Source of the DNA: Aquimarina latercula DSM 2041
GTDB taxonomy: Bacteria; Bacteroidota; Bacteroidia; Flavobacteriales; Flavobacteriaceae
Reading direction: 5' to 3'
Assembly: GCF_000430645.1 (NCBI RefSeq)
Contig: NZ_AUMK01000003.1
Coordinates: 620,001-684,000 of the forward strand
Length of the DNA: 64,000 nt
Shown: piece by piece, positions 27,404-35,138 of the stretch
Numbering within the stretch: the first letter of the stretch is position 1
Layout of the letters: each line of letters starts with the position of its first letter
Made by a program: the position numbers and the translations under genes
The notes under the pieces: generated by a model
Databases searched by the model: none
What the model saw: only the letters and a program-made list of their open reading frames with translations
Told to the model about the DNA's origin: nothing

Positions 27404-28342
27404 TTGGGGGCTAAGACATTACATATAACTAATGGCGACACTTTAACTGATCGCCTAAAAGAGCTACATCTTGTAGATGGAGAATTAATAACATGGCGTG
27501 AAATGCTCTGTGAAGGTCCCACTAGTATAAAAATTGAAACAGAAAAAGCAATAGCAAAGCGAAAAGAATTTCTTCAGAAATATTATAGAATTTCACCCGC
27601 TGATTATCAAAAAAAATTTGTTTCTCAGCTAGAAAAACTGAATACTCCTGGAAAATATGATGAAATTATATTATGGTTCGAATATGACCTTTTCTGCCAC
27701 ATAAATATGATAGCGGTAATAAGTCTACTACTCCGAAAAAAAATTAAAGACACTCCAATATACCTAGTATGTAGTGGTCGTGTAGAAAACGTAAAAAAAT
27801 GCCTAGGTCTTTGTGAATTATCTGATGTACAATTAAAAAAACATTTTAAAGACAAGGTCTTATTAAATATAAATGATTTAGAACTTGCATCTCATATATG
27901 GACTTTATATTGTGAATCAAATCCTAAAAAGATCGTTGGCCAAATTAAAAAACAATCTTCCTTCGAGTACTTATCAATATGCTTAAGAGCACATTTGCAG
28001 AGATTCCCCAATATGCTTACTGGACTTAATATATTAGAGCATAATATCTTAGAAATGGTAGACACTTATCAGATTAAAAACATCAAGCAATTGATGGGGT
28101 ATGCCTTAGAATACCAAGGATTTTATGGATATGGTGATATGCAAATGAAGCGGGTACTTGCTAGACTTTTTCAGTTTTTTGATCAAACTAAAGAGCGTCT
28201 TTTATTATCCGATAGAGGAAAATTAGCGCTACAGCAAAAAAAGAATTTTTACAATACGCAAATGTTAGATTGGCACTATGGAGGTGTCAAGAAATATGAC
28301 TATCTATATAACAACGAAACACATAATTTATTAAAATTATAA
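27404..28342 (+). CDS. DUF1835 domain-containing protein
   Basis: A 312-residue protein starting at TTG 27404-27406; this is the only start before the conserved LHITNGDTLTDRLKEL segment, which is the beginning of DUF1835. Other family features include ITWREMLCEGP and IILWFEYDLFCHINMIAVISLL. The domain is found in cytoplasmic proteins of unknown function in Bacteroidota and Firmicutes. It is followed by a nucleoside phosphorylase gene after 1 base and preceded by the initiation factor gene, which suggests a common transcript. The TTG start may keep its level low. Confidence 0.8.
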   Translation: MGAKTLHITNGDTLTDRLKELHLVDGELITWREMLCEGPTSIKIETEKAIAKRKEFLQKYYRISPADYQKKFVSQLEKLNTPGKYDEIILWFEYDLFCHINMIAVISLLLRKKIKDTPIYLVCSGRVENVKKCLGLCELSDVQLKKHFKDKVLLNINDLELASHIWTLYCESNPKKIVGQIKKQSSFEYLSICLRAHLQRFPNMLTGLNILEHNILEMVDTYQIKNIKQLMGYALEYQGFYGYGDMQMKRVLARLFQFFDQTKERLLLSDRGKLALQQKKNFYNTQMLDWHYGGVKKYDYLYNNETHNLLKL

Positions 28343-28343
28343 T

Positions 28344-29222
28344 ATGGCTATAGCCGAATCTGAACTCATTCTTAATAAAGATGGTAGTATATATCATTTA
28401 AATATTAAACCAGAACATCTAGCAGAAACAGTAATAACAGTAGGTGATCCGGATCGTGTAACTCTAGTTACTAAGTATTTTGATACTATAGAACACAAAA
28501 TATCTAAAAGAGAGTTTCATACTCAAACTGGAGTATATAAAGGAAAAAGAATTACAGTACTATCCACAGGAATTGGAACAGATAATATAGACATTGTTTT
28601 TAATGAGCTAGATGCCCTTGTAAATATTGATCTAGAAACAAGAAAGGTAAAGTCCAACCATACTTCTCTCAATATTATTCGTATTGGTACTTCTGGAGCT
28701 ATTCAATCAGAAATTCCAATTGATAGTTTCATAGTTTCTGAACTTGCAATTGGATTTGATAGTTTACTTCATTTTTATGATAGCAAAGACATTCAGTTTC
28801 CTCAGATCTCTGAGCCTCTAATGAAACATTTAGATTGGAATAGAGATAAATCAACACCTTATGTAGTTTCTTTTGACAAAAAATTAGGAAGACATATGCA
28901 GAGTGATTTAACTAGCAAAGGGTTTACAATAACAAACGTCGGTTTTTATGGACCTCAAGGAAGAGTATTAAGACTGCCACTCTCCGACGCAAATTTGAAC
29001 AAAAAAATCGCATCTTTTAGTTATGCCGATAAGAAAATCACAAATTTAGAAATGGAAACCGCAGGTATTTATGGAATGGCAAAATTATTAGGCCATCGTG
29101 CTGTTTCTATGAATGCTATGATTGCTAATAGAGCAACCGGAAAGTTTAGTGACAATCCAGAAAAAACAGTTAATGAACTTATCAAATACACTTTAGATAA
29201 AATTGTTAGTTACCCAGATTAG
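28344..29222 (+). CDS. Nucleoside phosphorylase (uridine phosphorylase-like)
   Basis: The 292-residue protein is a PNP_UDP_1-type phosphorylase. GDPDRV near the N-terminus binds phosphate, STGIGTDNIDIVFNELDAL and IRIGTSGAIQ are family blocks, and NLEMETAGIYGMAKLLGH is the nucleoside-binding segment with the Glu-Met-Glu element. It splits a nucleoside with phosphate to give a base and ribose 1-phosphate in the cytoplasm. Whether the substrate is uridine or a purine nucleoside cannot be told. It is translated 1 base after the DUF1835 gene stop. Confidence 0.9.
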   Translation: MAIAESELILNKDGSIYHLNIKPEHLAETVITVGDPDRVTLVTKYFDTIEHKISKREFHTQTGVYKGKRITVLSTGIGTDNIDIVFNELDALVNIDLETRKVKSNHTSLNIIRIGTSGAIQSEIPIDSFIVSELAIGFDSLLHFYDSKDIQFPQISEPLMKHLDWNRDKSTPYVVSFDKKLGRHMQSDLTSKGFTITNVGFYGPQGRVLRLPLSDANLNKKIASFSYADKKITNLEMETAGIYGMAKLLGHRAVSMNAMIANRATGKFSDNPEKTVNELIKYTLDKIVSYPD

Positions 29223-29272
29223 ATTTAACTTTTACTTAAAACTAAACAGTATCTTATAACTTAACTTTAAAT

Positions 29273-31351
29273 ATGGATCAGAATAAATACCCTTTTAAAG
29301 ATAGAGATGTAAATTGGTTGAGTTTTAACGAACGTGTCTTACAAGAAGCAGAAGATCAATCTAACCCTCTTTACGAAAGATTAAAATTTTTAGCAATATT
29401 TTCGTCGAATCTTGATGAATTTTTTAGGGTAAGAGTTTCACGCTTACGTCAAATAAAAAAAATCGACAAGAAACTCCGGAAAAAACTAGCATTAAAACCC
29501 AACAAACAGGTAAAAGAAATTCTACAAAAGGTAAAAAATCAACAAGAACGATTTGGTCAAATTTTTCATCGACAACTAATCCCAGAACTTGCTAAACATA
29601 ATATTTATTTAATACAAGAAATAAACTTTGATTTTAATCAACATGCATTTGTAACGGAATATTTCATTTCTAAAGTTCTACCTCTAATTAAATCTGAAAT
29701 AGTTGACTTATCCAAACCCAAAAGCGTATTTCTCGAAAACAACAAATTATATTTTCTTGTAACATTCGAAGAACAAGATAGTTTTGGACTTGTTAATATT
29801 CCATCAGATGACTTAAGTCGATTTATATGTCTTCCAACTAAAAATAACAATACCTATATTGCTTTTTTAGATGATATCATACAACTCAACATGGATCAAA
29901 TATTTGATAATCAAAAGATTAAAAATTGTTTTGAAATCAAATTATCTAGAGACGCCGAATTATATATTGATGATGAGTTTGAAGGTATATTAGCAGAGAA
30001 AATAAAAGAATCCTTATCACAGCGAAACGATGGTCAACCAACTCGTTTATTATTCGATTCTTCTATGCCAAAAGAGGTTAAAAAAAGAACTCGAAACTTT
30101 TTTGGTCTTGGTAAAATAGATATGATGCCTGGAGGCAAATATCATAACTTTAGTGACTTTTTTAGTTTTCCTGACCCGACTAACAATCCATTTTTGCATT
30201 ATCCCCCTGCAACAGAAATAAAACATAAATCATTTGATAATAATACTGATTATTTCGATGTGATTTCTAAAGGAGATCAGTTAGTACATTTCCCTTATAT
30301 GTCTTTTGATTACGTACAAAACCTTATAAATCAAGCAGCAACAGATAAATGGGTTACAGAAATCAAGATTTCATTATATAGAGTAGCAAAACAATCCGAA
30401 TTGACAACCTCCTTACTAAAAGCCTTAGAAAATGGAAAAAAAGTTACGGTATTTGTAGAAGCCAAAGCACGTTTCGATGAGGAAAACAATTTAAAATGGG
30501 GTAAAATTTTTGAAGAAAAAGGAGCTATGGTTTTCTATAGTTATCCTAAAATAAAAGTTCACTCTAAAATATTATTGATCAACAGAAAAAAAGGAAACGA
30601 CAATATTTCTTATGCTTATATAGGCACTGGAAATTTCAATGCTAAGACATCAAAAATTTATTGTGACCATGGATTATTTACTTCTAATCCAGAAATCACA
30701 AAGGATCTTATAGAAGTCTTTGAAGTACTATCTGCAAAAATGATATTACCCAGACCTAAAAAATTATTAATATCACCCTTTACCACTAGAGATACTTTCG
30801 AAAAATTAATCGATATAGAAATAAACAATGCGAAAAATGGAAAGAAAGCGGGTATCAAGGTAAAACTAAATAGTTTAGAAGATAAATCGATCATCAAAAA
30901 ACTATATAAAGCTAATGTAGCTGGTGTAAAAATAGAACTATTAGTTAGAGGATTCTCTTGTTTAATACCTGGGTTAGAAGGAATAAGTGAAAATATCACA
31001 GTGACCAGTATTATTGATAGATATTTAGAACATGGTAGAATTTACTATTTCGAAAATAACGGTGACCCCAAATTATATATTGGTAGTGCAGATTGGATGA
31101 CTCGTAATCTTGACAAACGAATTGAAGTATTAGTCCCTATAATAAATAATAATTGTAAGCAGGAATTAACTGAAATCCTAAATATCCAATTAAACGATAA
31201 TACTAAGGCAAGAATACTAGATTTTGAAGAAAACAACTATTATAAAAAGAAAATGGACGAAAAACCGTCCATACAATCTCAATATCAAATAAGAGAATAT
31301 CTCGAGAAAAGACATTCTCCAAAAAGTACCTTATCCAAACAATATCTTTAA
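29273..31351 (+). CDS. ppk1: Polyphosphate kinase 1
   Basis: The 692-residue length and domain order fit PPK1, which forms polyphosphate from ATP reversibly at the membrane. The N-terminal domain has NWLSFNERVLQEA and FSSNLDEFFRVRVSRLRQI. The middle has HFPYMSFDYVQNLI, and the first phospholipase-D-like domain has ISLYRVAKQSEL, then KIKVHSKILL with the autophosphorylated His at about residue 429, and GTGNFNAKTSKIYCDHGLF. The last part has LYIGSADWMTRNLDKRIEVLVPI. The 3' end overlaps a small antisense gene (31331-31477) by 21 bases. Confidence 0.97.
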   Translation: MDQNKYPFKDRDVNWLSFNERVLQEAEDQSNPLYERLKFLAIFSSNLDEFFRVRVSRLRQIKKIDKKLRKKLALKPNKQVKEILQKVKNQQERFGQIFHRQLIPELAKHNIYLIQEINFDFNQHAFVTEYFISKVLPLIKSEIVDLSKPKSVFLENNKLYFLVTFEEQDSFGLVNIPSDDLSRFICLPTKNNNTYIAFLDDIIQLNMDQIFDNQKIKNCFEIKLSRDAELYIDDEFEGILAEKIKESLSQRNDGQPTRLLFDSSMPKEVKKRTRNFFGLGKIDMMPGGKYHNFSDFFSFPDPTNNPFLHYPPATEIKHKSFDNNTDYFDVISKGDQLVHFPYMSFDYVQNLINQAATDKWVTEIKISLYRVAKQSELTTSLLKALENGKKVTVFVEAKARFDEENNLKWGKIFEEKGAMVFYSYPKIKVHSKILLINRKKGNDNISYAYIGTGNFNAKTSKIYCDHGLFTSNPEITKDLIEVFEVLSAKMILPRPKKLLISPFTTRDTFEKLIDIEINNAKNGKKAGIKVKLNSLEDKSIIKKLYKANVAGVKIELLVRGFSCLIPGLEGISENITVTSIIDRYLEHGRIYYFENNGDPKLYIGSADWMTRNLDKRIEVLVPIINNNCKQELTEILNIQLNDNTKARILDFEENNYYKKKMDEKPSIQSQYQIREYLEKRHSPKSTLSKQYL

Positions 31352-31477
31352 ACTAATTAAAAAATTAGTAGCTAACAATACAGCAATAAAAACAACAATT
31401 CCGTTTTCTAATGTATTACTTTTTAATTTAGCTACTTTAACTTGAGCATTTTTATTCTTTAAAAAATTCTTTTTCAT
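31331..31477 (-). CDS. Small single-span membrane protein (48 aa)
   Basis: A 48-codon frame (ATG 31475-31477 to TAA at 31331-31333) encodes a Lys-rich N-terminus, MKKNFLKNKNAQVKV, then a hydrophobic segment, NGIVVFIAVLLATNFLISL. This layout (positive start, one span, very short end) is typical of small inner-membrane proteins. Two TAnnTTTG-type boxes lie upstream on this strand (31512-31519 and 31544-31551), the nearer 35 bases from the ATG, which favours real expression. Its end overlaps the convergent ppk1 gene by 21 bases. Function is unknown. Confidence 0.6.
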   Translation of the reverse strand: MKKNFLKNKNAQVKVAKLKSNTLENGIVVFIAVLLATNFLISLKILFG

Positions 31478-31511
31478 AGCAAATATTGTTTTTATTTGGG
31501 GTTAATTATTT

Positions 31512-31551
31512 CAAATGTAGTCGTAATTATCAGATTTATATTTCAAAAGTA
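31512..31551 (-). promoter_or_regulatory. Promoter-like boxes for the 48-aa membrane protein
   Basis: The minus strand reads TACTTTTG (31544-31551) and TACATTTG (31512-31519), both fitting TAnnTTTG. A TTG lies 24 bases upstream of the second, one base beyond the usual 17-23 range. Confidence 0.38.
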
Positions 31552-31633
31552 ATGATATTATTTATTATTCAACGACAAAAAGCAAATAAAATCGATAAAA
31601 TACACTTTTTTAACATTTCTTATACTATACAAC

Positions 31634-32485
31634 ATGCATACTATAAAAATTGGCGGTGTTCCTGAGCACTTTAACTTACCTTGGCATTTAACAATTGAAG
31701 AGGGAGCTTACTTAGAAAAAGATATCCAATTAGAATGGACAGATTTCCCTGGAGGAACTGGAGCAATGTGCGAGGCTTTAAGAAAAAAAGATATCGATAT
31801 CGCTATTATATTAACTGAAGGAATCATAAAAGATATTATAGGTGGTAACCCTTCAAAAATTGTCCAAACATATATTCAGTCACCTTTAGTTTGGGGGATT
31901 CATGTTGGTCATAATTCTAAATACACAAGTCTAAATGAGTTACAAAACACTTCTGCAGCGATAAGCAGATATGGTTCAGGATCTCATTTAATGGCATACA
32001 TTAACGCACAAAACGCTGGATGGGATACTACTAATCTGCAGTTCGAAGTTGTTAAAAATCTTGATGGAGCTGTAGAAGCTTTGACAGATGGTAGTGCCGA
32101 TTATTTTATGTGGGAACATTTCACAACTAAACCATTAGTAGATAATAAGACATTTAGACGCATCGCAGACTGCCCTACCCCTTGGCCATGTTTTGTAATA
32201 GCTGTTAGAGAAGAAATATTAAATACAAAAAGAGATCAGCTAAAAGATATACTACAAATTATAAATAATACGAGCTTAGATTTTAAACAAATACCTAGTA
32301 TTGATAAAACGCTAGCACACCGATATGATCAGAAATTAGAAGATATTAGAGAATGGTTGCAAATTACGGAATGGAGTCAGTCTATAATAGATCATAAAAC
32401 ATTAATAGAAATTCAGGATCAATTATTTAAGTTAGATATAATTGATAAAAAAATTGATCCTAAAGATTTAATTTTTGAATTCTAA
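31634..32485 (+). CDS. Periplasmic-binding-fold (NMT1/SsuA-like) protein without signal peptide
   Basis: The 283-residue product has the fold signature of ABC-type substrate-binding proteins: HTIKIGGVPEHFNLPWHLTIEEGAYLEKDI, then FPGGTGAMCEALRKKDIDIAI and the hinge-like SAAISRYGSGSHLMAYINAQ. It has no N-terminal signal, and no transporter genes are nearby, so it is expected in the cytoplasm, perhaps as a sensor or an enzyme of the SBP fold (compare MqnA/MqnD or Thi5-like proteins). The ligand is unknown. It is a single gene with 280 bases upstream that include the start region of the antisense 48-aa gene. Confidence 0.75.
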   Translation: MHTIKIGGVPEHFNLPWHLTIEEGAYLEKDIQLEWTDFPGGTGAMCEALRKKDIDIAIILTEGIIKDIIGGNPSKIVQTYIQSPLVWGIHVGHNSKYTSLNELQNTSAAISRYGSGSHLMAYINAQNAGWDTTNLQFEVVKNLDGAVEALTDGSADYFMWEHFTTKPLVDNKTFRRIADCPTPWPCFVIAVREEILNTKRDQLKDILQIINNTSLDFKQIPSIDKTLAHRYDQKLEDIREWLQITEWSQSIIDHKTLIEIQDQLFKLDIIDKKIDPKDLIFEF

Positions 32486-32540
32486 GCAACCTTTTAATTA
32501 TTTGCACATCTTGTTTACGTAGGAAAACAAATTAATTATC

Positions 32541-33128
32541 ATGAAACAGATATCAATAATCGTTATTATTTTATTTTCATTTCAAGTTTCTTTAGCTCAA
32601 GATCAAGCCGATCTACCAAAAAGAGATCTTAAAAAAAATGAATTCAGTATCAATCCTCTTAATTTAATAGCATTCGGAGCATTAGACATAGGTTACGAAA
32701 GAGTTCTTAATAACAATAGCACTTTAGGCTTTGACTTATTTTATAGTCTAGTAGATCGTGATAATGATGAAGATTTTATTAGTACAGACGATATATTTGA
32801 TAAAGAAATAGCATTTACAACAAGTTTTAAATATTTTTTTGGAAATCGAATTGCTAGAGGGTTTTATGTAGAAGGGTTTGGAATGTTATCTTCTGGTGAA
32901 CACGAGGAATATATAGAAGTTTTTGATAATCAAGGAAACTTTATCAGCGCCAGTGATGTAGAACAAGACTATACTGATTTCGCTATAGGTTTTGCTGTTG
33001 GAGGAAAATTTGTTACCAGAAACGGTTTCTTCATTGATATAGGATTTGGTATTGGGCGAAATTTATTTAGTAATAAAAGTCCAGAAATTATTGTAAGACC
33101 AAACATATATCTAGGATACCGCTTTTAA
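32541..33128 (+). CDS. Outer-membrane beta-barrel protein, copy 1
   Basis: The 195-residue protein has a signal peptide ending SLAQ (about residues 1-19) and alternating hydrophobic strands ending in the aromatic RPNIYLGYRF, the usual last strand recognised by the BAM complex. Blocks include IAFGALDIGYERVL and YFFGNRIARGFYVEGFGML. The pattern resembles the DUF3575-like small barrels of Bacteroidota. A paralogue of the same length follows at 33299-33886, giving a tandem pair. The role, perhaps as a pore or a receptor, is unknown. Confidence 0.85.
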   Translation: MKQISIIVIILFSFQVSLAQDQADLPKRDLKKNEFSINPLNLIAFGALDIGYERVLNNNSTLGFDLFYSLVDRDNDEDFISTDDIFDKEIAFTTSFKYFFGNRIARGFYVEGFGMLSSGEHEEYIEVFDNQGNFISASDVEQDYTDFAIGFAVGGKFVTRNGFFIDIGFGIGRNLFSNKSPEIIVRPNIYLGYRF

Positions 33129-33298
33129 GTAAGGTTATTTAATCCAATAACATACAATTTTCACCTTTTCTTAGTAGGGTATATTTTTATTAGTTTGTTT
33201 TAGGAAAGAAATCAAGATGATTTTAGAATAACATTAGTACTTAAACATCTCTTGATTATTTAAAAACAAAGACAATAAATTAATTTAAAAACAAACGA

Positions 33299-33886
33299 AT
33301 GAGATTTTTTACAACAATAGTTGCTATCATTTTCACATTACACTTAACAGCACAAGAACAATCAAATTCTACACCAAGAGATATCAATAAAAACGAATTT
33401 AGTTTAAACCCATTAAGTATTATTGCTTTTGGAGCTTTAGATATTGGTTATGAAAGGGTACTTACTGATAATACTACTTTAGGGTTTGACTTTTTTTATA
33501 GGTTTAGCGATGAAATAGATCAAGATGATGATATCATCGATAGAGATGGAATTTATGATAAAGAAATTGCATTGACAGTAAATTATAAATATTTTTTTGG
33601 GAGTAGAATAGCCAGAGGATTTTATATTGAAGGGTTTGGTATGTTATCTAATGGAGAACATGAAGAATTTGTAGAGATGACTAATATATCTGGAGATTTT
33701 GTAGGAGGAATGGATGTTGATATGGAATTTACTGATTTTGCTATAGGATTTGGTGTAGGAGGTAAATTTGTTACAAAAAAGGGGTTCTTTTTAGATATTG
33801 GAATTGGAATCGGCAGGAATTTATTTAATAATAATAGCCCAGATATCATCGTTAGACCTGATTTATATTTAGGATATAGATTTTAA
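33299..33886 (+). CDS. Outer-membrane beta-barrel protein, copy 2
   Basis: A 195-residue paralogue of the preceding gene with a signal peptide ending HLTAQ. Long identical blocks are shared: IAFGALDIGYERVL, IARGF, EGFGMLS, DFAIGF, GGKFVT and IGRNLF, whereas the acidic loop near residue 75 (DEIDQDDDIIDRD) differs from copy 1. The last strand LYLGYRF is conserved. The intervening 170 bases hold no terminator or clear promoter. The pair arose by tandem duplication. Confidence 0.85.
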   Translation: MRFFTTIVAIIFTLHLTAQEQSNSTPRDINKNEFSLNPLSIIAFGALDIGYERVLTDNTTLGFDFFYRFSDEIDQDDDIIDRDGIYDKEIALTVNYKYFFGSRIARGFYIEGFGMLSNGEHEEFVEMTNISGDFVGGMDVDMEFTDFAIGFGVGGKFVTKKGFFLDIGIGIGRNLFNNNSPDIIVRPDLYLGYRF

Positions 33887-34058
33887 AAGTAGGGTATTCC
33901 ATTATAGAAACGTTATATAATAGAGCGGTAAAGATGGTAAATGTTCAAATTTTTAGTATTTTTTCATCATACCTTAAATTAAATAGAATAAATATTTAAG
34001 ATATGTTTAATACACACATCTTATGGGCTTTCCGTAAGAAAAGATTGAAATATTTTTG

Positions 34059-34066
34059 TACATTTG
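34059..34066 (+). promoter_or_regulatory. Possible -7 box for the 56-aa membrane protein
   Basis: TACATTTG fits TAnnTTTG, 86 bases upstream of the ATG at 34153. The -33 TTG is not at ideal spacing. The rest of 33887-34152 shows nothing else. Confidence 0.33.
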
Positions 34067-34152
34067 CCTTGCCTACCCCAATAAACCAATTATTAAAATG
34101 TACGCAACCTTTTTGGAAAATTGCATCTAATAATTAACTAACAAATCAAACC

Positions 34153-34323
34153 ATGGCAACATTTTTATTAATTCTTGGAGGGCTTATAGCATTCAATTTT
34201 GTTCTTTTAAAATTCAGTATGCAATCAGTAGATTCCGAAAAAAAGAAGAATAAAGCAGTAAAATCTGTAACAAATTCTAAAATTAAAGAACCTAAAACTT
34301 CCGGTATCCCTAAAGCTGCATAA
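34153..34323 (+). CDS. Small single-span membrane protein (56 aa)
   Basis: A 56-codon gene (ATG 34153-34155, TAA 34321-34323). The product starts MATFLLILGGLIAFNFVLLKFS, one membrane span, then a Lys/Ser-rich soluble tail (SEKKKNKAVKSVTNSKIKEP). The next gene, ung, is convergent with a gap of 5 bases. I do not recognise a named family. The composition, hydrophobic start and basic tail look like real coding sequence rather than chance. The topology is probably N-out with a cytoplasmic tail. Confidence 0.65.
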   Translation: MATFLLILGGLIAFNFVLLKFSMQSVDSEKKKNKAVKSVTNSKIKEPKTSGIPKAA

Positions 34324-34328
34324 TTCAT

Positions 34329-34994
34329 TTACCATTCTATAGGTAATTGATTTGTACTTTTCAGATATTCATTAGTTTTCCCAAAGTGTTTATTTCCAAA
34401 CCAATAACCTCGGTTAGCACTTAAAGGAGAAGGATGTCCACTATTTAAGATAAAGTGTTTATTATCATCTATTTTAGCACCTTTTTTCTTAGCAAAACCT
34501 CCCCACAATAAGAAAACGACATTCTCTTTATTTTTTGATATATATTGAATTACTGCATCTGTAAGTTTTTCCCATCCCTTACCCTGATGAGATCCTGCCT
34601 GATGTGCTCTTACAGTTAAAGTCGCATTTAACAACAAAACTCCCTGATCAGCCCAACGTTTTAAGTTCCCATTAGAAGGAAAAGGAATACTTAGATCTGA
34701 TTCTATTTCTTTAAAAATATTTACTAATGAAGGAGGAATAGCAATTCCACTATTTACAGAGAAACAAAGACCATGAGCCTGTCCTATACCATGATATGGA
34801 TCTTGACCAATGATCACTACCTTAACATTATCAAAACTACAATAATTAAAAGCTGAAAAAATCTCTGATTCGGGAGGAAAACAAGTTTCTTTTTTATATT
34901 CTAATTCAATAAAATCAACTAAACTCTTAAAATATGGTTTATCAAATTCACTTTCTAAGTGTGTCCTCCAACTATTCTCAATATTTACATTCAT
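34329..34994 (-). CDS. ung: Uracil-DNA glycosylase
   Basis: The 221-residue enzyme is a family 1 uracil-DNA glycosylase, which removes uracil from DNA as the first step of base excision repair. The catalytic water-activating loop is GQDPYHG at about residues 63-69, followed by the uracil-binding GLCFSV region, LLLNATLTVR, and the DNA-intercalating loop GHPSPLSANRGY near residue 185. Length matches the family. It is a single gene on the minus strand with a convergent micro-gene downstream. Confidence 0.97.
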   Translation of the reverse strand: MNVNIENSWRTHLESEFDKPYFKSLVDFIELEYKKETCFPPESEIFSAFNYCSFDNVKVVIIGQDPYHGIGQAHGLCFSVNSGIAIPPSLVNIFKEIESDLSIPFPSNGNLKRWADQGVLLLNATLTVRAHQAGSHQGKGWEKLTDAVIQYISKNKENVVFLLWGGFAKKKGAKIDDNKHFILNSGHPSPLSANRGYWFGNKHFGKTNEYLKSTNQLPIEW

Positions 34995-35138
34995 CTTAGT
35001 ATCAAAAAAAATCGCAATTGTTTACATTTGCTTTCATATAAAATTATAATAAATACTTTTCTAAAAATAAACTTCTATCAAGTTTTATAATAAAGAAATT
35101 AACATAAAAGAATACCTCCTAAAAATTAGGATAACAAG

